Source: Odocoileus virginianus
Lineage: Eukaryota > Chordata > Mammalia > Artiodactyla > Cervidae
DNA: 64,000 bases
NCBI RefSeq assembly: GCF_023699985.2
Contig: NC_069703.1
Span: 24,095,857-24,159,856 of the forward strand
Direction of reading: 5' to 3'
Under the pieces are notes generated by a model, which made no database searches, was not told the origin of the DNA, and was given only the letters and a program-made list of their open reading frames with translations. Both the position numbers and the translations under genes were made by a program. Positions 1 to 10,852 of this stretch are shown here, piece by piece (the first letter of the stretch is position 1; the number at the start of each line of letters is the position of its first letter).

Positions 1-800
1 AGTTTTATCTTTTTCCATAATGTCATACAGTTTGAATCACATGATATGTAGACTTTTCAGACTGGCTTCATTCAGTTACAACACACATTTAAGATTCCTC
101 CATGTTTCTTAATGGTTTAATAGCTTATTTATTTTTATTGCTAATATTCCATTGTAAGGATGTACCACATTTTGTTTATCCATTTACCTACTGAAAGTCA
201 TCTTGGTTGTCTTCTTGTTTGGCTAATTACAAATAAATCTGCCAAACTCATTCAAATGCAAGTTTTTCTGTGGACAAAGATTTTCAGTTCAAAGAGTAAA
301 TATTAATATCTAGAAATTTGATTGCCTGAACATATAAAACTAGTTTAGCTTTCTAGGAAACTGCCAGCTTTCTTCCAAAGTGACTATATCATTTTGCATT
401 CCTACTGGCAAGAAAAGAAAGCTCTTACTACTCCAAATCCTTGTCAGCATTTGATATTGTCAGGTTTTTTTCTGAACCATCCTAATAGGTGTATAGTCAT
501 ATCACATTGTTTTAATTTGCAAAAAATAGTGGCATATCATGCTGAACACTTTTTCATATACTTATTTGTCATCTGTGAGGTGTGTCTGTTCTGATCTTTT
601 GCACCATTTTAATATTGAATTGTTTGTTTTCTTTCTGTTGAGTTTTAACTGTTATTTGTATATTTTGTCTAATACTTCTTTATCAAATGTGTCTTTTGCA
701 AATATATTCTCACAGTCTTTGGCTTGCATTTTAATTACCTTAATGGTGTCTTTTGCAGAGCAAGAAAAATTTTTTAAAGTTTGATTAGAAGTCATTTATT
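1..800 (-). mobile_element. Old L1 (L1M-type) ORF2/3' segment, antisense
   Basis: The plus strand reads as the reverse complement of the end of mammalian L1 ORF2. Landmarks in the expected order are 'aatattccattgta' near 145, 'ccacattttgtttatccat' near 166, 'gaaactgccag' near 357, 'cctaataggtgtatagt' near 481, and the 'tttgcaaatatattctcacag' region near 695. Reading frames are broken throughout. The copy runs off the left edge of the window, so its true length is unknown. Confidence 0.8.
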
Positions 801-1654
801 TTCCAGTGTCATGACTGAATTGGGGTAGCCAATTTCCTGGCTTTGAGGACTCTGGGAAAAAGTCAGCTACCCATTTGCTACCCATACTTGCTCCTGTTGG
901 TTTGCTTTAGAAACCTATTATATCTTGATGTACATGGAAGAACAGAAGGTTTTGTTAAAAACTTACATTTGAAACTCAGCATGACAAATATATAAGTCCC
1001 CAAATGGAAGATATATAAGTGGCAGTTAATTTTATGCTTTTCATGGGAATTTTTTCCAATAACTCAACTGTAATCTGATCATCTGAAGTAAAAGCACAGA
1101 TAATTTCATTTGTGTTCCCAAAATTTAAATCACTTTGGTTTTTAAAGTAGTTTTTAGAGAGGAACTAAATAATTCACTCTAGAATCTTTTCTTTTTGGAT
1201 AGTTATAAAGAAATGGTAACTTTAGGATCTAGTAATTGTTTGGACTTTTTCAGATTTTGTTTTTCCTATTTAATTAATGAAAATTGCTGAAGGTTCATTG
1301 TGCCTAAATCCTAAATTTAGGTTCATTACCTAAATCCCAAATTCTTTTTTTGCCAAAGAAAAACCCCACCAACTTTCATTATTTGGCTATAACTTGCTTT
1401 CCTAGCATTATTCACTCCATTTTCACTTTCCTCACACATATTTGGTATTCTCTGTGTTCGGTAATACACAAAGTTTTCAATTGAACAGTGAACTTTTTCG
1501 TGTACTGCTTTGGCTGCCTGAAATGTCTTTTTCACTTCAACTTTTTCTTTCCCTGGTAAATCCAACTGGTCCTTCAAGGTCCACTTTAATGACCACTTCT
1601 AGCCAGAGCAGAAAGAGTAGACACTTCTAGGCAGAACTTAACCCTGTCTCTATT
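801..1654. other. No recognised feature
   Basis: AT-rich sequence with no recognisable gene, RNA or repeat family. Open frames here are short and lack coding character. Confidence 0.5.
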
Positions 1655-1664
1655 AGCTCTGATA

Positions 1665-1831
1665 GCTTTTTTTTTTTTTTAAGTTTGTGCCATATTTTTT
1701 CCTTGTGCTTTATTTAGTTTTTTTTCACACCAGACGACTTCTGGGATCTTAGTTCCCCTATCAGGGTTTGAACTTGTGCCCTCTTCAGTGGAAGAGTGGA
1801 GTCTTAAACACTGGACCACCAGGGAAGCCCC
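1665..1831 (-). mobile_element. CHR-type tRNA SINE, antisense
   Basis: Antisense copy of the cetartiodactyl tRNA-derived SINE. A poly(T) run (1667-1680) is the reverse of the A-tail, and the antisense tRNA-like head 'ctggaccaccagggaagcc' lies at the right end. A flanking direct repeat 'agctctgata' (1655-1664 and 1832-1841), extendable to 16 bp with one mismatch, is the target-site duplication and fixes both ends. Confidence 0.85.
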
Positions 1832-1841
1832 AGCTCTGATA

Positions 1842-3050
1842 ACTTTTGATAGTAATTGCTTACCTGTCACTACTTTCTTCTGGAGAGGCAGCTCCTAAAA
1901 GGAAGGGGGCATTTTACTTTTTTTTTTTTCATTTTCTGTCTTTTCTGTACTAATATAATGTTTTATTCATTGTAGTTGCTCAACAAATGCATGTTGTAAT
2001 ATTAGAGATAGATGAAATATCTCTTGCAATCCTATCTATTGCTAGAGAAACATCTGGTTGTCTTATTGGCTCACAAAGACTTCATGAAGGTCTATCACAG
2101 CAGATAAAAATTTCTTTTCAATAATCATTTACTACTTTTATATGATTGAAGAAAAGAGAGTGGATTATTCTTCATTTTCCTCCAGTTGTTCAACAGATTT
2201 AATCAGATTGTACGTGGATGCCAAGTAACATGTAAGATACAACAGCAATTTTTTATTAAATAACTTTAAAAAGCAAAAGAAGCAAAACTTCTTTGAAACT
2301 AGAGAAAAGTCTAGAGACTTTTCTCTAGAGATCTTTATATTGGTGACATGATGTTATATGATGTGATAAATAAATAAAATTTTCTTTGGGAAATGTGGGT
2401 GAGAAGATTCATTTTTGATTAATTCTCTTAATTGTTAATAGATATCCTTCAAAGTACAACATTGGCCATATGCTTTATCATAGTGTGACAATACAAATAA
2501 ATGACTTCAGATCTGGCTGCCTCATGATATAATGCTTAGTACATTAGAGATAATCATAGATAATTAAGAAGTATTAATTGAGTCAATAGAGATGAAAGAA
2601 TTAATGAATTTAAGGGAGTTCTTCACATCCTACATCCATTTAAAATAAGTGTTACAGAACTATTTTTAGATCATCTTTCTCTTCAAGATATTCATGTGAG
2701 GTCAGAAGGGTTTAGATAAGAAGAGAATCATGAACAGCCTTATCTATCTTGTATATTCAGCCATGCTTTGTGGATTGATTAACTTTCATGCAGAATGATG
2801 AGGGTGTGTCTGTAAGGACAACTGAATTGGCTGTGCTTATGATGGAGTGTGTGTTTGGTTCTATGTCTAGTCTATCTCCAGTCTTATGATGTATACTCGG
2901 AGAGGTCCAAAAGGTTAATATGTGGTCATTACTTTGAAGAATTGATCCCTTAGTCACAGGGAACATAAAATGACTTTAGAAGAAATATAAAACCATTGCA
3001 GGAAAGAGCTGGAGGTGGGAAGTATGGAAAGTAATTGGATTGATACCTTC
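1842..3050. other. No recognised feature apart from a palindrome
   Basis: No gene or named repeat recognised in this 1.2-kb AT-rich stretch. It contains the 30-bp palindrome at 2299-2328, listed separately. Confidence 0.5.
2299..2328. repeat. 30-bp palindrome (14-bp arms, 2-bp centre)
   Basis: The arm 'ctagagaaaagtct' (2299-2312) is followed by 'ag' and then by its exact reverse complement 'agacttttctctag' (2315-2328). No repeat family was recognised around it and no function is assigned. Confidence 0.9.
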
Positions 3051-3058
3051 CTAATCAT

Positions 3059-3280
3059 GGACTTTCCTGGTGGCTGAGATGGTAAAGTGTCTATGTAAAA
3101 TGTGGGAGACCTGTCTTCAATCTCTGTTTCAAGAAGATCTCCTGGAGAAGGAAATGGCAACCCACTCCAGTACTCTTGCCTGGAAAATCCCATGGATGGA
3201 GGTGCTTGGTAGGCTACAGTATATGGGGTTGCAAGGAATCGGACACGACTGAGCGATTCACTTTCTTCACTTTTCTTTTA
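3059..3280 (+). mobile_element. Bov-tA SINE
   Basis: The tRNA-like head ('ctttcctggtggctgag') is followed by the Bov-A body ('ctggagaaggaaatggcaac', 'cactccagtactcttgcc', 'tcggacacgactgagcga'). The direct repeat 'ctaatcat' (3051-3058 and 3281-3288) is the target-site duplication. Confidence 0.93.
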
Positions 3281-3431
3281 CTAATCATTGTCATTGACAT
3301 TGTCCATCTGACTCAAGTACATTGCTGACCATTTACCCTCTTGTTTATTTATTCATTCATCTGTTCATTCATTAAACAAATATGAATTGACAACTATTAT
3401 ATTTCGTATTTCTTGCTAGGTGCAGAAGGTA

Positions 3432-4897
3432 TTCACTTCAGTTGCTCAGTCATGTCTGACTCTTTGCGACCCCATGTACTGCAGTATGTCAGACTTCCCT
3501 GTCCAGTACCAACTCCTGGAGGCTACTCAGACTCACATACATTGAGTCAGTGATGCCATCCAACCATTTCATCCTCTGTTGTCCCCTCTCCTGCCACCTT
3601 CAATCATTCCCAGCATCAGGGTCTTTTCTAATGAGTCAGTTCTTCTCATCAGGTGGCCAAAGTATTGGAGTTTCAGCTTCAGCATCAGTCCTTCCAATGA
3701 ATATTCAGGACTGATTTCCTTTGGGGTAGACTGGTTGGATCTCCTTGCAATCCAAGGGACTCTCAAGAGTCTTTTCCAACACAACAGTTCAAAAGAATTG
3801 TTTCTTCAGCACTCAGTTTTCTTTTTAGACCAACTCTCACATCCATACATGACCACTGGAAAAACCATAGCTTGACCAAATGGATCTTTGTTGGTAAAGC
3901 TAATGTCTCTGCTTTTTAATATACTGTCTAAGTTGGTCACAACTTTTCTTCCAAGGAGCAAGCATCTTTTGATTTCATGGCTGCAGTCACCATCTACAAT
4001 GATTTTGGAGCCCCAAAATATAAAGTCAACCACTGTTTCCATTGTTTCCCCACCTATTTGCCATGAAGTGATGAGACCACATGCCATGATCTTAGTTTTC
4101 TGAATGTTGAGTTTTAAGCCACTTTTTCACTCTCCTCGTTCACTTTCTTCAAGAGGCTCTTTAGTTCTTCTTCACTTTCTGCCATGAGTGTGGTGTCATC
4201 TGCATATCTGAGGTTATTGATATTTCTCTCAGAAATCTTGATTCCAGCTTGTGCTTCATCCATTCCAGCATTTCTCATGAGGTACTCTGCATATAAGTTA
4301 AATAAGCAGGGTGACAATATACAGCCTTGACTTATTCCTTTCCCTATTTGGAAACACCCTGTTGTTACATGTCCAGTTCTAACTGTTGCTTCTTGACCTG
4401 CATACAGGTTTCTCAGGAGGCAGGTCAGGTGGTCTGGTATTCCTATCTCTTAAAGAATTTTCCACAGCTATGATCCACACAGTCAAAGGTTTTGACATAG
4501 TCAATTAAGCAGAAGTAGATGTTTTTCTGAAACTCTCTTGCTTTTTTGATGATCTAGTGTTGGCAATTTGATCTCTGGTTCCTCTGTCTTTTCTAAATCC
4601 AGCTTGAACATCTAGAAGTTCACAGTTCATGTACTGTTGAAGCCTGGCTTGGAGAATTTTGAGCATTACTTTGCTAGCATGTGAGATGAGTGCAATTGTG
4701 TGGTACTTTGAGCATTCTTTGGCATTGCATTTCTTTGGGATTAGAATGAATACTGACCATTTCTGGTCCTGTGGCCACTGCTGAGTTTTCCAAATTTGCT
4801 GGCATATTGAGTGCAGCACTTTCACAGCATCATCTTTTAGGATTTGAAATAGCTCAACTTGAATTCCGTCACCTCCACTATCTTTGCTTGTAGTGAT
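3432..4897 (-). mobile_element. BovB LINE (RTE), 5'-truncated, reverse orientation
   Basis: Antisense BovB of about 1.47 kb. The 3' end lies at the left ('cagttgctcagtcatgtctg' near 3438) and the 5' truncation at about 4897. Minus-strand frames encode BovB reverse transcriptase pieces: the finger/palm start (4825-4505), the YADD catalytic box with its 'TTLMAESEEELKSLL' follow-on (4317-4114), the connection region (4087-3806) and the C-terminal part (3784-3569). The 4317-4114 piece is in a different frame from the other three, so small indels as well as stops have broken it. It is not expressible. Confidence 0.95.
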
Positions 4898-5070
4898 GTG
4901 TTAGAGGCAATGTATTGTAAGGGGAAGAAAACGGGGCTTACAAATCATCCTGACAATTGCTAACTCTGAGACCTTGGAATAATAATACCCTGTCACTTAC
5001 TGTTATGAGAATCACCTGAGACTATGCAATACATAGATATAATTACATTAAATGTAATAATCATTTCTTA
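4898..5070 (+). mobile_element. MIR SINE fragment
   Basis: A degraded match to the MIR core: a 'gctaactctgagaccttgga' region at about 4960, 'aataataatacc' near 4979, and a 'tgttatgagaatcacctgaga' region at about 5001. It abuts the BovB truncation point. Confidence 0.5.
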
Positions 5071-5139
5071 AACACTGCAGTGCATAGTGTGGGGAAAGCT
5101 AAACTAACAGAATCACAGCTAAAAGAAAGTGTGTTAACT

Positions 5140-5500
5140 TTATTGTCATTCGGTTGCTAAGCTGTGTCCAGCTTTATGCAACTCTGTGGACTGCAGCATG
5201 ATAGGCTTCCCTGTCCTTCACTATCTCCTAGAGTTTGCTCAAAATCATGTCCATTGAGTCAGTGATGCCATCCAAACAGCTCATCATCTGTTGCCTCCTT
5301 CTCCTCCTGCCTTCAATCTTTTCCAGAATCAGGGTCTTTTCCAATGAGTCATTGGCTCTTCTCATCGGGTGGCCAAAGTATTGGAGCTTCAGCTTCAGGA
5401 TCAGTCTTTCCAATGAATATTCAAGGTTGATTTCTTTTAGGATTGAGTCAAATTTGATCTCCTTGCTGTCCAAGGGAGTCTCTAGAGTCTTCTCCAGAAT
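5140..5500 (-). mobile_element. BovB 3'-end fragment, reverse orientation
   Basis: The last ~360 bp of BovB in antisense, from 'cattcggttgctaagctgtg' to about 5500. A minus-strand frame over 5506-5228 encodes the BovB C-terminal motif 'LKLQYFGHPMRRA' and a basic run 'GRRRRRQQ'. The orientation matches the larger copy 240 bp to the left. The divergence looks different, so it is probably a separate insertion. Confidence 0.9.
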
Positions 5501-5509
5501 GTGCATCCA

Positions 5510-5706
5510 TATTAAGTTGCTTTAGTTGTGTCCGACTTTTGGCAACCCTATGGACTGTAGCCTGCCAGGCTCCTCTGTCCATGGGATTCTCCAGGCAAGA
5601 ATACTAGAGTGTGTTGCTATTCTCTTCTCTAGGGGATCTTCCCAATCCAGGAGTTGAACCTGCATCTCTCATGTCTCCTGCATTGGCAGGCAGGTTCTTT
5701 ACCACT
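5510..5706 (-). mobile_element. Bov-tA SINE, reverse orientation
   Basis: Antisense Bov-tA: the 'agttgtgtccgact' tail side lies left, then the Bov-A body, ending in the antisense tRNA-like head ('gcaggttctttaccact'). It is joined directly to the BovB fragment on the left and to a second Bov-A unit on the right. Confidence 0.88.
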
Positions 5707-5853
5707 GCTATGCTATGCTAAGCCACTTCAGTCGTATCCAACTCTGTGCTACCCCACGGACAGCAGCCCACCAGGCTCCCCTGTCCCCAGGATTCTCCAG
5801 GCAAGAATACTGGAGTGGGCTGCCATTTCCTTCTCTACTAGCACCACCTGAAA
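5707..5853 (-). mobile_element. Bov-A monomer, reverse orientation
   Basis: A second antisense body unit without a clear tRNA-like head ('ccacttcagtcgtatccaac', 'aagaatactggagtgggctg'). With 5510-5706 it makes a Bov-A2-like tandem, either one composite element or two adjacent insertions. Confidence 0.8.
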
Positions 5854-6030
5854 AGCCCAGGTGTTCTCCAGAACAATAGTGATCTATTTCTTCACATTAT
5901 TCTTATGTCAGAGGCAACTACTTTCAATTCTTTTCGACTATTATTTTTGGTATTTACCTTCTTCATGTTTCCAGGTAACTTTATTGGGTTGGTATTTTTA
6001 TTTATTCATTTTTAAAAGAAATTTATTATT

Positions 6031-6146
6031 TAAAAATTATTTATTTTTTATTTACTTTTGGACACATGACCAAGGATCAAACCCATGCTCCCCTGCAGTG
6101 GAAATTCAGAGTCCCAATCACTGGACTGCCAAGAAAGCCTCTGAAT
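6031..6146 (-). mobile_element. CHR-type tRNA SINE, antisense, degraded
   Basis: The antisense tRNA head ('ggatcaaacccatg', 'ctgcagtgga', 'tggactgccaagaaagcc') follows a T/A-rich tail region. It shows the same layout as the copy at 1665-1831 but is shorter and more diverged. Confidence 0.75.
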
Positions 6147-6715
6147 TGGTATTTTTAAACTTCAATTTTAGTTATTTTATAATTATTTACAACTTTGTAA
6201 ATTCTTTAAAAAAATTCTTTAACTGTCCCTTTCACCCATGCATGGCTTCTGAATTTATCTTTTCCTTAAAACAGTGTACTTTCATAGATCAATATGCAGA
6301 GTTTACATATTTATGACTAAGTGAATGTTATTTGTAGTAAAGCCTCATAGCAAATTATAAAACTCTTTTACTGTAAAACTCCTTTCTTGCATTTAAGAAT
6401 CATTTTGCTTTAATATATTCTAGTTTTCTCTGTATTGATCCAGAATTTAACCTCAAATCCATGCTGATTATCTAACTCTCTTCTCAAGATCTAGCACTCA
6501 TTAGATACACAGATAGTTTCTCCTTCCTGAAGATGTATTTCCTGGAGACTTCTAACTTGCTTGTGTGGACAGGGTGCCCTTTATACATGTTGTTTATCAT
6601 CCCGAGAAGTCTTTGACTATTATTCTGAAAACTGAAGTCATCTCTTTCTTATGGTGGATTCTTTTCCCTTTGTCTCATTTCAGTCTAGCACCAAAGTATA
6701 AGTAGCTTTATTACT
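6147..6715. other. No recognised feature
   Basis: AT-rich; no gene or repeat family identified. Confidence 0.45.
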
Positions 6716-6723
6716 GAAAGGTT

Positions 6724-7408
6724 TGTGGGGTGGGGGGAAGGGGGAAGAGTCTGGCTGCTTGCCACTCAAAAGCCAATAAACAGGCCAGGTTGGTGTAAAA
6801 GAAAGTTTTCTTTATTTCAGATGTGGCAGTGGGGGAAGAGGGTGGCAGATATCTGTCTAAAGGCAGACTACCCCCCTGACAAGCAGATGATGAGAGCATT
6901 TATAGACAGAGTCTGGAGAGGGGGGAGCTACATGCAGAAATAGCACAGTCATCTTTAACATTCATCTTCAAGTTGGTCTTCAGTGGTCTGACAAGCATCA
7001 TCTTGAATGTTTTAGGTGCAGTTAATCTTCAGTTCCAGGGTCCATTTGCTCTTATTTCTTTGCAGTCAATTCTCGGAATTGTGGCAGTTCATGTCCTGGG
7101 TACAGTCTGGTCATCATATAGTTAACTTCTCCACTTGGGGTGTTAGTATCTACAAGACAGTTCATAATTACATGGCTCAGAATATTATCTACCGCCCTCG
7201 AGAAAGAACTAAAGGTGCTTGACTATGCTTAATGACTGCATTATTATTATTTAGTCTCCTTAGACTGTTTTCCTTTGTTTCAGCATTTCTCACTTCTCTG
7301 ATTAAACTCGTTCTTTGAATAAAGTTTTCCACAGGCAAAAGGCAGGCAGAGGACAAGGTGTGGGGGGGTGGGGTGGGGGGTGGGGTCCTGCTCTGTTTCA
7401 GCTTCACA
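6724..7408 (-). mobile_element. Solo LTR of a ruminant endogenous retrovirus (ERV1-like)
   Basis: Read on the minus strand, this is a ~685-bp unit that begins with TG at 7408 and ends with CA at 6724. Near its 3' part it has a TATA-like 'ctataaat' (about 6896-6903), then about 90 bp downstream a polyadenylation signal 'aataaa' (about 6811), then a GT/pyrimidine-rich U5. Flanking tetramers ggtt (6720-6723) and ggtc (7409-7412) differ by one base and could be a decayed 4-bp target duplication. No gag, pol or env sequence adjoins it. The family name is not assigned. Confidence 0.65.
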
Positions 7409-7715
7409 GGTCAAAAGTTGATCGCTTGTGCAAAGTTCTCTTCAGTTGTGGATAACTCTTGATGACTTTCCAGGATGAATCTGTTTCAGGTCCATTTCTT
7501 CCCAGGATGGATTTCCTTATAATATCTCTTTCTGCTTCCTTAAATTTGCTCCCCACATCCTTCACTTCTACTCGTAGCATCATACTTCCTAATAAAATAC
7601 TACTTGCCCTAGGCTTGGCTTTCTGGCTCAACTGGGCTAAGTTACCTTGTCATCTTTCTTGGTTTACTATCATGTTTTATTGGAAGAAGAGTGCTTCCTA
7701 AGAGAAGGTGCATGA
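7409..7715. other. No recognised feature
   Basis: No gene or repeat family recognised in this 300-bp stretch between the LTR and the L1 segment. Confidence 0.4.
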
Positions 7716-8290
7716 GAGATAATTTTTTTGTATTGTCTAAAATCTTTTAATAGCAATTGATGAGAATTTGCCTTTGTATGGAGCTCAAGGTTGGAAACAA
7801 TTTTGCTTTGGAATCCTGAAGACATGCTTCTACCTTCTCGCTTCCAGCTAGTGAGCAATCTGAAATACATTTTGTAACCTCTTACGTAAATTGATTTTTA
7901 TGTTTACATTTTCTGGAGGCTTTTGGATTATCTCTTTATCTCAGTTGGAAATATATAACTCAGTGCTTTGGTAGGAACTCAATACTCTTGGGTTATTTTA
8001 CTGCTGATTTTTTACTTCCTATTTTTTTTGTGTTCTTTCTCTGGAAATCTTACCATTCAGATAATGAATATTCAAAACTTGTCTTCAAATTTTCTTACTG
8101 TGTATGTGTCTTTTCCCTTCATTTTATATTCTGGGAAATTTCTTCAAATTTACCTTTCAAACCTTCTGTTGAATTTTTCATTTCTGCTCACAAATTTTAA
8201 ATTTCTCAAAACCTCTTTTTCCTTGAATTAAAAAACTAAGTCCTTATTCTTGTTTAAAGTTTACAAAATTTTTCTTATCTCTGCCAGCAT
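7716..8290 (-). mobile_element. Old L1 (L1M) 3' UTR segment, antisense
   Basis: T-rich sequence matching the antisense L1M 3' region from memory, with landmarks near 8130 ('attctgggaaatttcttc') and near 8165 ('tctgttgaatttttcatttc'). The left part is much less certain. Confidence 0.5.
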
Positions 8291-8597
8291 TCTGAGAGTT
8301 GAGTGGGACTGAGTTACAGAGTTGTGGTTAAGGTCTCAGCATCCTATATGAGTCTGTTTCCTTAACTCCTTTGTTATCAGTTCAGAATTTCCCATCTGAT
8401 CATGATTTGGTGTATCCCATTCCAAAGAACATTTGCTTTTACCTCTTTTCTGGGTGGCAGTAGAAGAGTGATCATTTGTACAAAGCAAGGGAGGAGACAC
8501 GAGCCTCTGACTGTTCCTTTAACTGACTTTGACCAATCCTCTGTACTTCGGGCATTAGCTTCAGCACTTCTTGCAGGAGCTTGTTTTGCTGGTTTCA
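8291..8597. other. No recognised feature
   Basis: No gene or repeat family recognised in this 300-bp stretch to the left of the Bov-tA. Confidence 0.4.
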
Positions 8598-8608
8598 AAG
8601 GCTTTGGA

Positions 8609-8816
8609 TGGGCTTCCCCAGTGGTTCAGCAGGTAAAGAATCTGCTTGCAATGCAGGAGATTCAGGAGACTTGGGTTCGATTCCAGGGTCAGAAAGCTCC
8701 CCTGGAGGAGAAGATGGCAACCCACTCCAGTAGTCTTGCCTAAAAAATCCCATAGACAGAGGAACCTGTCGAGCGACAGTGGAAACGGTTGCAAAAAGTC
8801 GGATACTACTGAATAT
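8609..8816 (+). mobile_element. Bov-tA SINE with perfect 11-bp target duplication
   Basis: A full head plus body ('gggcttccccagtggttcag' to 'agtcggatactactgaa'). The direct repeat 'aaggctttgga' is identical at 8598-8608 and 8817-8827. Confidence 0.95.
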
Positions 8817-8827
8817 AAGGCTTTGGA

Positions 8828-9304
8828 GAATTCCTTGGTGAAAATCTGGTTGGTTCTCAGTTTTCTCACTGCCACTATAGGAATCAGTTTCCGAGATCTG
8901 CTATTATTTCCCATTGCTCTATTTGCTCCCCATCTTCCAACGTGCCAAGATCTTGTCTGACATTATTCTCATTCTTATAGGATTATAACTAAATAAAGAT
9001 CCTTTTTACTGGTTTTTAGTTGGCTTTTGAGAATACTTTAAAGTAGATGGTTTTGTTCTATCAACAATCTTTGCACAGAAGTCTTTAAATGGTATATTTT
9101 ATGGATTATATTTTTATAATGCAATAATATCAAGCATATAGATTGTGCATTTTGTTTTTGGAGGAAACTAATATTTTGAAAACTCTAGTTAATGTTCAAC
9201 TCATTGGTAAAATAATATATATTACAAATGCCATTAAAATTGTAGATTTAATGAAGTTATGTAGAGGGACCATGCAAATTTCATTATAAAGTGGATTTGT
9301 GATG
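8828..9304. other. No recognised feature
   Basis: AT-rich; no gene or repeat family identified. Confidence 0.4.
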
Positions 9305-9519
9305 GGAATGTTTCTCAGTCCCAGCACTACTGACATTTTGAGTTGAATAATTAATTCTTTATTGTGGAGGATTGTTCTGTACTGTAGGATGTTTAGCAGT
9401 GTCTGTGGCCTCCACATATTGAGGTGCCAGTAGCATCCCCAAGTTGGAAAAGCTAAAATGTCTCCAGACATTGCAAATATCCCCTGGGGGCAAAATGCCC
9501 CTGACTGAGAACATTCTGT
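9305..9519. mobile_element. MER20-like hAT-Charlie fossil
   Basis: A ~215-bp short nonautonomous DNA transposon relic. Landmarks are 'tttctcagtcccagcacta' at the left, 'ctgtaggatgtttagcagtg' near 9383, 'aatgtctccagacattgc' near 9457, and 'ctgactgagaacattctg' at the right. The terminal 'ctcag...tgagaac' segments are inverted relative to each other, as expected for terminal inverted repeats. Confidence 0.8.
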
Positions 9520-9531
9520 TATGATATAGTG

Positions 9532-9745
9532 CAAAAGTTGGCAAACATATTCTGCAAAAGGTCAGATAGTAAATATTTTCAGTTTAGTGGGTGATATTGT
9601 TTCTGTCAAAGCTGTTCAACTCTGCTATTATAGAGTGAAAACAGCCACAGATAATATGGAAACAAATGGGTATGGCTGTGTTCCATTAAAACTTTATTTA
9701 TAAAACCAGGCAGCAGACCATATTTAGTCTATGGACGAGAGTTTG
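9532..9745. mobile_element. hAT-Charlie fossil (MER58/MER3-like)
   Basis: The left end 'agttggcaaacatattctgc' and right end 'gagtttgccaacttctg' are inverted relative to each other. The interior has 'ctgtgttccattaaaacttt' and 'atttataaaaccaggcagca'. It sits about 13 bp from the MER20-like element. The exact family name is uncertain. The same family recurs at 44744-44951 in the other orientation. Confidence 0.7.
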
Positions 9746-9762
9746 CCAACTTCTGGTGTTGC

Positions 9763-9930
9763 ACAAAGAGTAAAGATTTTGGAGCTAGAGCTGGATTTAA
9801 GCCACTTACTTGCTACATGGTGTCAGGTAAACTTAATGGAAATAATAATGCCTGTTTCTCGGGGTTGTAGTGAGGATCAGATACAAACTTAAATGAGAAC
9901 CTTTGTAAGATATAACAATACTCTTCACCT
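9763..9930 (+). mobile_element. MIR SINE
   Basis: MIR core order is visible: 'ttggagctagagctggattt', 'ccacttacttgctacatg', 'aataataatgcctg', 'ttgtagtgaggatcagata'. Confidence 0.75.
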
Positions 9931-9999
9931 TTTCTGATCCTTATCAAATAAATACTGTTCATAAATAAAACAACAACCTCCTTTAAAATCAAATATACC
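9931..9999. other. Unassigned
   Basis: A short unassigned segment between the MIR and the L2 fragment. Confidence 0.3.
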
Positions 10000-10125
10000 T
10001 TCTCCCTGCACCAGATGGTGAGCTTCTAGAAGCCAGTAAATGAATCACTGATATATTTTTATGTCTTTGGTCCACCAGTGTCTGGCACAGTGTTCTTGGT
10101 TATGAAATATTTGACGAAGAAGCAA
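10000..10125 (+). mobile_element. L2 LINE 3'-end fragment
   Basis: A 'gatggtgagcttctagaagc' region followed by 'gtgtctggcacagtgttctt' matches the order of the L2 3' end. It is strongly diverged. Confidence 0.55.
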
Positions 10126-10700
10126 GTAACTTGGTGTATTTTGTGCACTCAATGCAGTTTTATTTCATATTTATATTTCTACTATTTCTCAAGGAGAAAC
10201 ACATTTTCAACAACTCTGAAAAAATCTACTTCCACCACTAATAGACATGTTAAAATAATTTGCCTGACAATTTATAGACCAATTGATTTTACAAATACTT
10301 GTAAAAAACATGTTGTACTTTGCCACAGACTCCAAAAAAGCTGGAATGAAGCATTTTTCAATTAAGTATATGCTATTAGGAACACAAAAAAACAGTGATA
10401 TGATTTTATTATATTAGATATTAGAATTGATTATCTTTTAAGCATATTAGCATAAAATGTACTTCTTACTGTTCCTACCTAAATTAAAAAAACTGACCCT
10501 GCTTTTAGGGTCTACCAATTTACCAAAAGTATTTGCAGCACTTTTTTAATCCTGCTGAAATATCTACAATAAAATAAATAGAAATAATTGAGATATTGAG
10601 ACAGACTTAACATTCTGCTTCCTATGGTGAAGCTGAATAAGCCAAAACAATGGAACTGAGTCAAGAGGTAGAAGACTTTGAGTTTCCAGGACCATGACTA
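10126..10700. other. No recognised feature
   Basis: AT-rich; no gene or repeat identified. An open frame at 10078-10365 lacks any recognisable motif and is treated as chance. Confidence 0.4.
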
Positions 10701-10708
10701 GGTTTTGA

Positions 10709-10842
10709 TTTTTTTTTTTTTTTAGTGGCCAGACCACTGGGTCTGGGGCTTGCAGGATCTTAGTTCCCCAATCAGGGACTGAACCCAAGTCTCAGAAGTG
10801 AAAGCCCCGTGTTCCAGCTACTGGCCCACCAGGGAATTCTTT
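10709..10842 (-). mobile_element. CHR-type tRNA SINE, antisense
   Basis: A poly(T) run (10709-10724) is the reverse of an A-tail. Then come 'ggatcttagttccccaatca' and the antisense head ending in 'cccaccagggaatt'. 'ttttgat' occurs on both sides (10703-10709 and 10846-10852) as a possible short target duplication. Confidence 0.8.
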
Positions 10843-10852
10843 ATATTTTGAT

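Noticed and set aside
5861..6316. 151-codon open frame with hydrophobic stretches that look like membrane segments
   Set aside because: It runs through an antisense CHR-type SINE and T-rich DNA. T-rich sequence read this way gives Phe/Leu/Ile-rich peptides by composition.
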